The notes under the pieces are model-generated. The model saw only the letters and a program-made list of their open reading frames with translations, was not told the DNA's origin and ran no database searches. From NCBI GenBank assembly GCA_017443515.1, contig JAFRXM010000061.1, forward strand, positions 1 to 64,000: a stretch of DNA of 64,000 nucleotides, given 5' to 3'. This document shows, piece by piece, positions 15,950 through 23,253 of this stretch. The number at the start of each line of letters is the position of its first letter. Within the stretch, counting starts at the first letter, position 1. The DNA comes from Bacillota bacterium. Lineage in GTDB: Bacteria > Bacillota > Clostridia > Peptostreptococcales > Anaerovoracaceae. Position numbers and translations under genes: made by a program.

Positions 15950-18586
15950 ATGAAATATCTTGGAGTAAACGAGATCAGAAAGATGTTCCTTGAGTTCTGG
16001 GAATCCAAGGGCTGCCTGGCGCACGAGAGCTATTCTCTGGTACCGCACAACGATAAGAGCCTCCTGCTGATCGCTGCAGGCATGGCTCCTTTAAAGCCGT
16101 ATTTCGCAGGCACCGAAGAGCCCCCTCGCCACAGGATGACGACATGTCAGAAGTGCATACGCACCAACGATATAGATAACGTAGGCCACACCGCAAGGCA
16201 CGCCACGTTCTTTGAGATGCTCGGAAACTTCTCGTTCGGCGATTACTTCAAGAGGGAATCCCTTACCTGGGGCTGGGAGTTCGTAACTTCCGAAAAATGG
16301 CTCGGCATCCCCAAGGAAAAGATCTGGGCCACCGTCTACGAGGACGACGACGAGGCATACGCCATCTGGAAGGACGAAATAGGCATGCCGGAAGAAAAGA
16401 TAGTCCGTCTCGGAAAAGACGATAACTTCTGGGAGATAGGAACAGGCCCGTGCGGTCCCTGCTCCGAGATATACTACGACAGAGGTCCCGAGTACGGCTG
16501 CGGAAAGCCTGACTGCAAGCCTGGCTGCGACTGCGACCGCTATATGGAGTTCTGGAACCACGTATTCACCCAGTTCGACCGCCAGGAAGACGGAAGCTAT
16601 CTGGAGCTGGAGCACAAGAACATAGACACCGGAATGGGCCTCGAGCGCATGGCGTGCATCATGCAGGGCGTGGACTCCATCTACAGTGTCGACACCATGC
16701 AGGCAATACTTCAGGAAGTCTGCCGCATGTCCGGCAAGTCCTACAGCGGCGGTGCCAGCAGGGATGACATCTCTATCAGGATCATAACCGACCACATCCG
16801 CGCGGTGTCCTTCATGATCTGCGACGGTATCCTTCCTTCAAACGAGGGCAGGGGATACATTCTCCGCAGGCTCCTTCGAAGGGCTGCCCGCCACGGAAGG
16901 CTTCTTGGCATCAAGGGGACCTTCCTTAAAGACCTTGCAAACAAAGTGTTCGAGACCTCCGGCGAAGCATATCCGGACCTCATCGAAAGAGCTGATTACA
17001 TCAAGAAGATCATTGGCATAGAAGAAGACAAGTTCGCTTCCACCATAGACCAGGGCCAGGCTATACTGGATCAGTACATCGCGGAAGCCAGGGCGCAGGG
17101 AAGCACTGTCATCTCCGGCGAGCATTCCTTCAGGCTCTACGACACCTACGGTTTCCCGATCGAACTCACAAAGGAGATCGCAGAAGACGCCGGACTCTCT
17201 GTAGACGAGGACGGTTTCGCAGCCTGCATGCAGGCCCAGAAAGACATGGCAAGGTCCGCAAGGAAAGCCGAGGACAACGCAGGCTGGCTCGATGAGACCG
17301 CAATGTACAAGGACTTCCCGCCCACGGATTTCACAGGATACGAAAGCCTTGCAGGCGAAGCAAGAGTCATCGGCATCGTAAAGGGCATGAGCAGCCTTGA
17401 CAGCGCGTCAGCAGGAGAAGAAGTCCGCATCATCCTCGACAGCACTCCGTTCTACGGCGAAGGCGGCGGCCAGACAGGCGATACAGGCGTATTCGAAGGC
17501 GCGGATGGATTTGCTGCTGCTATCTCCAATACCACAAAGATCAACAATGTCTACGTGCACCACGCGGCAATAACCGCAGGCACTGTAAAGATAGGCGATA
17601 CCATCACAGTATGCGTCGACGAAAAGAGGCGCCACGCCATAGCAAGGAACCACACCGCAACACACCTTCTTCAGAAGGCTCTGCGCATGGTCCTGGGCGA
17701 TCACGTGGAACAGGCCGGATCCCTTGTTACCGAAGAGGGCCTGCGCTTCGACTTCACGCATTTTGAGGCCATATCCAAAGAAGACCTCCAGGCTGTAGAA
17801 GACATAGTAAACAGCGAGATACTCAAGTTCACAGCTGTCGACACCAACGTGATGCCCATAGAAGAAGCCAAAAAGCTCGGCGCCATGATGCTGTTCGGTG
17901 AAAAGTACGGTTCCGAGGTAAGAGTCGTTAACGTTCCTGACTTCTCGCTCGAGTTCTGCGGCGGCACCCACGTCGCGAACATCGGCCAGATAGGCGCTAT
18001 GCGCATCATATCCGAATCCGGCGTAGCTGCAGGCGTAAGGAGGATCGAAGCGATAACCGGTTCCGCGGTAGGCATGAAGCTCGCCGAAGAACAGGCACTC
18101 GTATCCGATGTAGCCGAAGCGCTCAAGACCACTCCCGGCAACCTCCTAAGAAGAGCAGAAAACCTCGCCGAGGAGAACAGGGCTCTCAGAAAAGAGCTCG
18201 AAGAGCTCAAAAAGGCCGGAATGAACTCTGAAATAGACGATCTTATCGCTTCAGCAAAGGTATTCGGCGAGGCAAAACTCGTTACAAAGACCTTCGAAGG
18301 CGCTTCCATAGACGATCTTCGCGGCCTTTCTGACAGCATCAAACAGGCTTATAAGGGCGTCGTAATGGTATTTGCCAGCGTTAACGGCCCCAAAGCTACG
18401 CTTATGGTATCCGTTACAGACGATCTTGTCGGCAAGGGCTACCACGCAGGCAGCATGATAAAAGAGATCGCTAAGGCTGCAGGCGGCGGCGGAGGCGGAA
18501 AAGCTGACATGGCTCAGGCAGGCGCCAAGGATATTTCTAAACTTTCCGATGCATTTGCTGTTGCCGAAAAGCTCATGACGCGTTAA
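15950..18586 (+). CDS. alaS: Alanyl-tRNA synthetase
   Basis: Class II synthetase that charges tRNA-Ala. The 878 residues follow the full-length layout: catalytic core from MKYLGVNEIRKMFLEFWESK, tRNA-recognition region, editing domain with the zinc ligands RNHTATHLL (HxxxH) and CGGTH, a coiled-coil and a C-terminal DHHA1/C-Ala domain with GGGGGGKADMAQAG. AAAGAGG precedes the ATG. It heads the alaS-ireB-ruvX cluster seen across Bacillota. Confidence 0.97.
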   Translation: MKYLGVNEIRKMFLEFWESKGCLAHESYSLVPHNDKSLLLIAAGMAPLKPYFAGTEEPPRHRMTTCQKCIRTNDIDNVGHTARHATFFEMLGNFSFGDYFKRESLTWGWEFVTSEKWLGIPKEKIWATVYEDDDEAYAIWKDEIGMPEEKIVRLGKDDNFWEIGTGPCGPCSEIYYDRGPEYGCGKPDCKPGCDCDRYMEFWNHVFTQFDRQEDGSYLELEHKNIDTGMGLERMACIMQGVDSIYSVDTMQAILQEVCRMSGKSYSGGASRDDISIRIITDHIRAVSFMICDGILPSNEGRGYILRRLLRRAARHGRLLGIKGTFLKDLANKVFETSGEAYPDLIERADYIKKIIGIEEDKFASTIDQGQAILDQYIAEARAQGSTVISGEHSFRLYDTYGFPIELTKEIAEDAGLSVDEDGFAACMQAQKDMARSARKAEDNAGWLDETAMYKDFPPTDFTGYESLAGEARVIGIVKGMSSLDSASAGEEVRIILDSTPFYGEGGGQTGDTGVFEGADGFAAAISNTTKINNVYVHHAAITAGTVKIGDTITVCVDEKRRHAIARNHTATHLLQKALRMVLGDHVEQAGSLVTEEGLRFDFTHFEAISKEDLQAVEDIVNSEILKFTAVDTNVMPIEEAKKLGAMMLFGEKYGSEVRVVNVPDFSLEFCGGTHVANIGQIGAMRIISESGVAAGVRRIEAITGSAVGMKLAEEQALVSDVAEALKTTPGNLLRRAENLAEENRALRKELEELKKAGMNSEIDDLIASAKVFGEAKLVTKTFEGASIDDLRGLSDSIKQAYKGVVMVFASVNGPKATLMVSVTDDLVGKGYHAGSMIKEIAKAAGGGGGGKADMAQAGAKDISKLSDAFAVAEKLMTR

Positions 18587-18610
18587 AATATATACGAGGG
18601 AGGTATCGAA

Positions 18611-18859
18611 ATGGATAGAAACACAATACTCTTCACAAATCCCGATAAGAAAAAGGAACAGACCATTCAGGAGATCCTGACTCAGGTCTACGCAGCTCTC
18701 GACGAAAAAGGATACAACGCCATAGACCAGATGGTAGGGTATATCCTGTCCGGAGATCCTTCGTACATAACCGGCCACAACAACGCCCGCAACCTCATCC
18801 GCAAGGTCGAAAGAGACGAGCTTGTGGAAGAGCTGCTCAAGAAGTATCTCCGCAAGTAA
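18611..18859 (+). CDS. IreB family regulatory phosphoprotein (UPF0297)
   Basis: An 82-residue protein beginning [13 protein letters not shown] and containing [20 protein letters not shown], the conserved core of the family. In Enterococcus faecalis IreB is the substrate of the Ser/Thr kinase IreK and down-regulates cephalosporin resistance; the B. subtilis counterpart is YrzL. Position between alaS and ruvX is the conserved one. GAGGGAGG precedes its ATG; the stop overlaps the ruvX start (TAATG). Confidence 0.93.
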   Translation: MDRNTILFTNPDKKKEQTIQEILTQVYAALDEKGYNAIDQMVGYILSGDPSYITGHNNARNLIRKVERDELVEELLKKYLRK

Positions 18860-19290
18860 TGCGCTGGATAGGACTGGATATAGGGGATAAAACAATAGGG
18901 GTAGCAGTCAGCGACCCCTTGTTTATATCCGCTCAGGGCGTTACTACCATAGAACGCATTGGAATAAAAAAGGACACCTCAAAAGTTCTGGACTATGTAA
19001 GGGAATACGAAGCGGACACCGTAGTCTGCGGGCTTCCTCTGATGCTGAACGGCACGGACAGCCCCCAGACCGAAAAGGTCAGGGAATTCGTAACGCGTCT
19101 GGAAAACAAGGCCCGCAGCATGGGTTTTAAGCTCAATTTCGTATTCCAGGACGAGCGCTTTACCACCAAGATCGCCGAAAACGCCATGATAGACGCCGGA
19201 ATGCGCCGCGAAAAGCGTAAAGAGATCATAGACAGGCAGGCAGCCGTCATAATTCTTCAGAGCTACATGGACGCAAACCGTCCCCGCTGA
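18859..19290 (+). CDS. ruvX: Putative pre-16S rRNA nuclease / Holliday junction resolvase RuvX (YqgF)
   Basis: A 143-residue RNase H-fold nuclease. Conserved acidic sites appear in GLDIGDKTIGVAVSD near the N-terminus, in VVCGLPL and in QDERFTT. Homologues trim 16S rRNA 5' ends (E. coli YqgF) or have been assigned resolvase activity. It starts on the ireB stop and is followed eight bases later by an SNase-like gene rather than the usual DUF1292 gene. Confidence 0.93.
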   Translation: MRWIGLDIGDKTIGVAVSDPLFISAQGVTTIERIGIKKDTSKVLDYVREYEADTVVCGLPLMLNGTDSPQTEKVREFVTRLENKARSMGFKLNFVFQDERFTTKIAENAMIDAGMRREKRKEIIDRQAAVIILQSYMDANRPR

Positions 19291-19297
19291 CAACAAG

Positions 19298-19885
19298 ATG
19301 AACAATAAAAGACTTTCCAGCAAAGCCCGGGATAAAAAAAGAATACAGAGGCTGCGCAGGATAGTCCTTCCTGTACTGGCGCTGATAGTGATATTGGCGT
19401 TAGTTTTATTTAAGAAATGCTATCTTGAAAGGCCCGGGACCATAGACCGCGGAGACAAGGTGCTGCATGGCCCTTACAAAGTTGAAAAAGTAGTGGACGG
19501 GGACACTTTCTACATTAAAATGGACGGTAAGTCCGAAAAGGTGAGGCTGATCGGAATAGATGCCCCGGAATCCGTTGCGCCTTCGTACTCTGGAAAAGAA
19601 AACACCGACGAAGGTAAAAAGGCTTCGGAATACCTGGAAAAGCTCATAAAAGGAAAGACCGTGTATCTGGAGTACGATCTCGATACCTACGACCAGTACG
19701 GAAGGCTCCTGGCCTACGTGTACTTAAGCGACGAGGAGACCATGGTGCAGGAAAAGATCCTTTCCGAAGGCTATGCGCAGGTGATGACAGTGCAGCCGAA
19801 CGTCAAATATGCCGAAGAATTCCTCAAGCTTCAGCGAAAAGCCCGCGAAGAAAGCCGAGGGTTTTGGGGAAGCTCTTGGAAATAA
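19298..19885 (+). CDS. Membrane-anchored thermonuclease (SNase-like)
   Basis: A 195-residue protein with a basic N-terminus and one membrane anchor (about 22-41), then a staphylococcal-nuclease OB-fold domain. Catalytic features are visible: calcium-binding Asp in KVVDGDTFYI, Arg and Glu in VRLIGIDAPES, and the second Arg in DQYGRLLAYVYL. Expected to cleave DNA or RNA outside the cytoplasmic membrane, perhaps for nutrient scavenging. ATG lies eight bases after ruvX, so it is probably cotranscribed. Confidence 0.88.
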   Translation: MNNKRLSSKARDKKRIQRLRRIVLPVLALIVILALVLFKKCYLERPGTIDRGDKVLHGPYKVEKVVDGDTFYIKMDGKSEKVRLIGIDAPESVAPSYSGKENTDEGKKASEYLEKLIKGKTVYLEYDLDTYDQYGRLLAYVYLSDEETMVQEKILSEGYAQVMTVQPNVKYAEEFLKLQRKAREESRGFWGSSWK

Positions 19886-19909
19886 ACAGTATTTTTATTA
19901 TGTATACAT

Positions 19910-20950
19910 ATGAAGAAACACGCAATAATACCAATCTTCATACCACATAAAGGCTGTCCGCATGCCTGCGTATTCTGCAACCAGAACGCTATAACAGCAA
20001 GGACTGCAGACGTTACCCCGGACGATGTAAGGCGCATCGCAGACGAGTATCTTTCCACTCTTTTGGGCCGCGGTCTGGAAGAGATAGAGCTTTCTTTCTT
20101 CGGAGGAAGTTTTACAGGCATCCCCATGGAAGAGCAGAGCGCTTTTCTGGCTGTCGCAAAAGAGTACAAAGACGCAGGTAAGATAGACAGGATACACCTT
20201 TCCACCAGGCCGGATTACATCGACACCGCCATCCTGGACAACCTGAAAAAGTACTCTGTGGACGTGATAGAGCTGGGTGTTCAGTCTTTGGACGACAACG
20301 TACTTAAGCTTTCCGAGCGCGGCCATACCGCAGAGGATGTTTATAAAGCCTGCAGCCTGATAAAGTCCTACGGCTGCTTTACCCTTGGAATACAGCTGAT
20401 GATAGGTCTTCCCGGGGATTCCTATGATGCCTGCATGGAATCTGTAAGGAAGACCATTGAGATAGGCCCGGCGATCGCAAGGCTTTATCCAACAGTCATA
20501 ATAACGCAGACCAAACTCTGCAGGATGTACGAAGAAGGTACTTACGTGCCTTTCAGCCATGAAGAGATGCTGCGCACTGTCACGGACATGTACAGGGCGC
20601 TTACCGGAGCCGGGATAAACGTTATACGCGTAGGTCTCAAGGCCAGCGCTCTCATAAACGATTCAGAAGACAGCAGGGTAGCTGGCGGCACTTACCATCC
20701 GGCTTTCAGGCAGCTCGTTGAAGGGCGGATAGCAAGGGACGAGATAGAAGCAAGGCTTAAGAATATCGCTGGGCCTTGCAGTATAGAGATATCGGCCGGG
20801 CCGGAACGTTTTTCTTCTGTAATAGGCCATAAAGCCGAAAACAAACAGTATTTTGCCGAAGTTTTCCCGGATCTTGAGATCCGCTACCGCGAAGATGCGC
20901 ATGAAGAAGGCGCCGGCATCAGCATCACAGAATTTGGCTCCCGGAGGTGA
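19910..20950 (+). CDS. Elp3-like radical SAM protein
   Basis: A 346-residue protein with the SAM-cluster motif GCPHACVFCNQ near the N-terminus, FFGGSFTGIP and LSTRPDYID as expected for the Elp3/MiaB-NifB superfamily. It lacks the GNAT acetyltransferase domain of true Elp3. Similar proteins occur in many Clostridia with no fixed role. No Shine-Dalgarno sequence is seen before the ATG, unusual for this window. The stop codon lies inside the ribosome-binding site of the next gene. Confidence 0.8.
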   Translation: MKKHAIIPIFIPHKGCPHACVFCNQNAITARTADVTPDDVRRIADEYLSTLLGRGLEEIELSFFGGSFTGIPMEEQSAFLAVAKEYKDAGKIDRIHLSTRPDYIDTAILDNLKKYSVDVIELGVQSLDDNVLKLSERGHTAEDVYKACSLIKSYGCFTLGIQLMIGLPGDSYDACMESVRKTIEIGPAIARLYPTVIITQTKLCRMYEEGTYVPFSHEEMLRTVTDMYRALTGAGINVIRVGLKASALINDSEDSRVAGGTYHPAFRQLVEGRIARDEIEARLKNIAGPCSIEISAGPERFSSVIGHKAENKQYFAEVFPDLEIRYREDAHEEGAGISITEFGSRR

Positions 20951-20953
20951 TCT

Positions 20954-21514
20954 ATGAAGCTTACAAGCAAAGGCTACACATTAAGCGTCCCCGGAAGGCT
21001 TGAAGACGATCAGTTCTACAAGCTTGTAAAGGAAAACATCAAGGTGCGCGACCAGGAATTCACTCCTGAAGTAAACTACACAGCCCAAGGCGCTGCTGTA
21101 GATTATAAAAAGGGGAGCTACCTTGAATACAAGCCTTCCAGAAAGACTTGGTTCCCCAGGGTGCACGTTTCGGCTTCTCGCAGCGATAAAAGCACGGTCT
21201 TAAGGGCTGAGATCAAGATAAACAAGACTGTCTATATCATCTGGGCTGCTGTCGTAGTGCTTCTTCTGATGATCCTTCTTCTTACGAAGCCTGCGGGGAT
21301 AGCTGCTCCTGCCGCGATAGTGCTTCCTTATATCATCTGGATCGTGATCGCAGCGGTCTCGGTAGCTCTGCCGGTATCGATATTCCGCAAAGATGCCTCA
21401 AGCGCTGTAGAAAGCCTTAAAAAGAACCTTACAGCATACTATAAACAAAGCGAAAATGAAGAGCGAAAAGAGCAGGATACACATTTCGTACAGGGCACAC
21501 AACAGGCTGACTGA
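20954..21514 (+). CDS. Hypothetical protein with two membrane segments
   Basis: Not recognised. The 186 residues hold an N-terminal soluble region of about 90 residues rich in Lys and Tyr, two hydrophobic helices (about 94-116 and 117-141), and a charged C-terminal tail. The ribosome-binding site GGAGGTGA is nearly perfect and contains the stop of the preceding gene. Its last 59 bases overlap the next gene in another frame, suggesting coupled expression of the two. Confidence 0.7.
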   Translation: MKLTSKGYTLSVPGRLEDDQFYKLVKENIKVRDQEFTPEVNYTAQGAAVDYKKGSYLEYKPSRKTWFPRVHVSASRSDKSTVLRAEIKINKTVYIIWAAVVVLLLMILLLTKPAGIAAPAAIVLPYIIWIVIAAVSVALPVSIFRKDASSAVESLKKNLTAYYKQSENEERKEQDTHFVQGTQQAD

Positions 21515-22151
21515 AGCGCTTGCCGCTGAAGGGCATGAGCTTGCCGTTCTGAGGCCCTGCAGCGCCGTTTCAGAGCCGATAAGCGCTCATCCGGATATTT
21601 TCCTGTGCAAGCTCGGTTCGGCTCCCAGATCGCCTGTTTTTCGTGGAAATGCCGGTCTTCTTGCGCCGGAATACCCAAAGGATGTGCTGTATAACGCCGT
21701 CATTACGGAAAAGTTTCTTATCTGCAACACGAACACCGTAAGCGAAGAGCTTATCAGGGCAGCACGGGAGCTTTATCCGGACATAATGACGATACCTGTG
21801 CCGCAGGGGTACACCAAATGCAGCATGGTAGTCGTTGACGAGAGCCATTTTATTACCGGAGACAGGGGTATATTCAGGGCTTTGGAAAAGTACAATAAGA
21901 CCCGACCGGACGACAGGCCTGCTGCGGAGTGCCTTCTTATAGAACCAGGATATGTTGAACTTCCTGGATACAGCAGGGGATTCATAGGCGGAGCTTCCGG
22001 ACGAATAGGCGATGATATCTGGTTCAACGGAGATATCGAATCTCACCCGGAATGTGAAAAGATCAAAGCTTTCATAGAAAGTTGCGGTCTTTCAGTAAGA
22101 TCTTTTGAAGGACTTCCACTGGTGGATATCGGCAGCATAATAGAGGAATAG
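21456..22151 (+). CDS. DUF6873-type protein with predicted GME (guanidino-modifying enzyme) fold
   Basis: A 231-residue cytosolic protein. SAHPDIFLCKL, CNTNTVSEELI, VPQGYTKCSMVVVDE and GFIGGASGRIGDDIWFNGD resemble a clostridial family described as a guanidino-group-modifying-enzyme fold of unknown reaction. The residues DESHFITGDRG and the final cysteine region could form an amidinotransferase-like site, but I cannot assign one. The first 59 bases overlap the membrane-protein gene. The family call comes from recalled motif similarity and should be taken as moderate. Confidence 0.55.
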   Translation: MKSEKSRIHISYRAHNRLTEALAAEGHELAVLRPCSAVSEPISAHPDIFLCKLGSAPRSPVFRGNAGLLAPEYPKDVLYNAVITEKFLICNTNTVSEELIRAARELYPDIMTIPVPQGYTKCSMVVVDESHFITGDRGIFRALEKYNKTRPDDRPAAECLLIEPGYVELPGYSRGFIGGASGRIGDDIWFNGDIESHPECEKIKAFIESCGLSVRSFEGLPLVDIGSIIEE

Positions 22152-22158
22152 ATAAACT

Positions 22159-22491
22159 ATGACAGATTTCGAAAGGGCAGTATACGAAGCAGTAAAGCTG
22201 ATCCCGGAAGGATATGTGGCAACGTATGGACAGATAGCAGAGCTTGCCGGTTATCCGCGTGCGGCAAGAGCTGTCGGCAACGCCTTGCACAAAAACCCCG
22301 ATGAAACAAATGTTCGGTGCCACAGGGTGGTAAACTCCGACGGACGGCTCGCCAGGAACTTCGGATTCGGCGGACCCGAGGAACAGAGGCGCAGGCTCAT
22401 GGCGGAAGGCGTGTACGTTATGGACGGCGCTGTGGATCTGAACGATTACGATATCGATATAGAAGAGATAAGGAAAGGCGTGCTTCGCTGA
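22159..22491 (+). CDS. MGMT-family DNA alkyl-transfer protein (short form)
   Basis: A 110-residue protein equal to the C-terminal DNA-binding half of O6-alkylguanine-DNA methyltransferases: VATYGQIAELAGYPRAARAVGNAL (helix-turn-helix with arginine finger), and RCHRVVNSDG around the acceptor cysteine. The reactive Cys is kept, unlike alkyltransferase-like proteins with Trp, but the usual Pro before it is Arg. There is no N-terminal RNase-H-like domain. It may repair or only flag alkylated DNA. It lies seven bases after the DUF6873-type gene. Confidence 0.82.
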   Translation: MTDFERAVYEAVKLIPEGYVATYGQIAELAGYPRAARAVGNALHKNPDETNVRCHRVVNSDGRLARNFGFGGPEEQRRRLMAEGVYVMDGAVDLNDYDIDIEEIRKGVLR

Positions 22492-22516
22492 GATTTTTAT
22501 AAATACGGGTCCGGAC

Positions 22517-22550
22517 AGGGGACAGTTTTGAAATATGCATAACTGTTCCT
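22517..22550 (+). repeat. Hairpin resembling the GAACCGTCCC repeat family (degenerate)
   Basis: AGGGGACAGTT (22517-22527) and AACTGTTCCT (22541-22550) form an imperfect stem. The left arm resembles, on the opposite strand, the GGGACGGTTCT core seen at 23210 and 34352. Membership is uncertain. Confidence 0.35.
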
Positions 22551-22586
22551 AAAATATCAATTTTCGGCAATGTTATACACTATTAA

Positions 22587-22612
22587 GGCCCCCCGGGGGA
22601 CTTTCGGGGGCC
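22587..22612. repeat. G/C-rich hairpin
   Basis: GGCCCCC (22587-22593) pairs with GGGGGCC (22606-22612). Neither side is followed by a real T-run, so it is a stem-loop of unclear role between converging genes rather than a certain terminator. Confidence 0.5.
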
Positions 22613-22672
22613 CCGTGAGTGACAAAATGTATTTTATGTCATCTATCGATAAAATGCACTTTTATACAAAAA

Positions 22673-22718
22673 ACCGCATCGAAAAATCGCCGATCTGAGC
22701 GATTTTTTTTGATGCGGT
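22673..22718. terminator. Bidirectional terminator between the MGMT gene and yneA
   Basis: Outer arms ACCGCATC (22673-22680) and GATGCGGT (22711-22718) enclose a second stem AAAAATCGC / GCGATTTTT. On the minus strand the outer stem is followed by TTTTTTG, a good yneA terminator. On the plus strand the inner stem ends in eight T residues and may stop the upstream operon. Confidence 0.75.
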
Positions 22719-22744
22719 CGATACTTATATCCTCCCCGTTAAAG

Positions 22745-23041
22745 CTATCTTTCCGGGATAACCAGTATCTGGCCCGGATATATGCTTCCTGCGTCCACGT
22801 TGTTTATCCTGCATATGTCGTATATGACCTCGCGGACGTCTTTGCTCTGATCCCCGTATGTTTTGGCCAACTGCCATAATGTATCGCCGGCCTGTACTTT
22901 TACTTCTTTGTACGAGCTCTGATCTGCGCCGGCTGCGCTGACCGGAAAGCATGCTCCGATAGCCATAGATACCACCAGCACGAATAATGTAACAAATGTT
23001 ATAAACCTGTATTTATTTGTGATCCTAATTGTCTTTTTCAT
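22745..23041 (-). CDS. yneA: YneA-type SOS cell-division suppressor (LysM protein)
   Basis: A 98-residue protein with a short cytoplasmic N-terminus, one membrane segment or signal (about 12-34) and a C-terminal LysM domain (VQAGDTLWQLAKTYG to IYPGQILVIPE). This architecture and SOS control are those of YneA, which delays septation during DNA damage in Bacillus and relatives. AGGAGG precedes the ATG at 23041. Three LexA boxes cover its promoter. In most Bacillota yneA is divergent from lexA; here no lexA lies next to it. Confidence 0.82.
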   Translation of the reverse strand: MKKTIRITNKYRFITFVTLFVLVVSMAIGACFPVSAAGADQSSYKEVKVQAGDTLWQLAKTYGDQSKDVREVIYDICRINNVDAGSIYPGQILVIPER

Positions 23042-23055
23042 CTCCAAAACCTCCT

Positions 23056-23067
23056 GAACATTTGTTC
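23056..23067. promoter_or_regulatory. LexA box 1 of yneA
   Basis: GAAC-ATTT-GTTC, lying between the -10 and the ribosome-binding site of yneA. Read on the minus strand with its flank it is CGAACAAATGTTC, a close match to the Gram-positive consensus. Confidence 0.9.
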
Positions 23068-23073
23068 GATTAG

Positions 23074-23102
23074 ATTATACAGAACAATTGTTCGCTTGTC
23101 AA
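23074..23102 (-). promoter_or_regulatory. Promoter of yneA
   Basis: On the minus strand TTGACA (23097-23102), a 17-base spacer and TATAAT (23074-23079): a full-consensus promoter, as expected for a gene held off by a strong repressor. Confidence 0.88.
23082..23093. promoter_or_regulatory. LexA box 2 of yneA (in the promoter spacer)
   Basis: GAAC-AATT-GTTC, a perfect palindrome lying wholly between the -35 and -10 of yneA. Confidence 0.9.
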
Positions 23103-23112
23103 GCACTATTTT

Positions 23113-23124
23113 GAACATTTGTTC
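23113..23124. promoter_or_regulatory. LexA box 3 of yneA (upstream of the -35)
   Basis: GAAC-ATTT-GTTC. Centre-to-centre distances of the three boxes are 26 and 31 bases. It could also act on a divergent transcript, but no gene is seen on that side. Confidence 0.88.
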
Positions 23125-23165
23125 GTATTTCTTCAGAATCACCTTACAAGCTTATAATAATCAAA

Positions 23166-23191
23166 CAGCTGTGCATAAATCTGCACAGCTG
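23166..23191 (-). terminator. Hairpin terminator after the ynbB-like gene
   Basis: CAGCTGTGCA (23166-23175), six-base loop, TGCACAGCTG (23182-23191): a perfect 10-bp stem 60 bases beyond the stop codon. The following minus-strand bases TTTGATTATTATAAG are T-rich but broken, so strength is uncertain. Confidence 0.55.
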
Positions 23192-23209
23192 ATATTAATT
23201 GTTTATTAT

Positions 23210-23236
23210 GGTGGCGAAGAACCGTCCCTCTCCACC
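23210..23236. repeat. Copy of a small palindromic repeat with core GAACCGTCCC
   Basis: GGTGG (23210-23214) and CCACC (23232-23236) flank CGAAGAACCGTCCCTCT. The copy inside mutS (34352) has the same core between different but again complementary arms. Confidence 0.6.
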
Positions 23237-23253
23237 TTTACTGGCTTCACATA

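Noticed and set aside
22587-22612. G/C-rich hairpin as a strong terminator
   Set aside because: Neither strand has a T-run after the stem; listed only as a hairpin.
22619-22879. Short plus-strand frame across the terminator and the yneA 3' part
   Set aside because: It spans the bidirectional terminator and is antisense to yneA; no ribosome-binding site.
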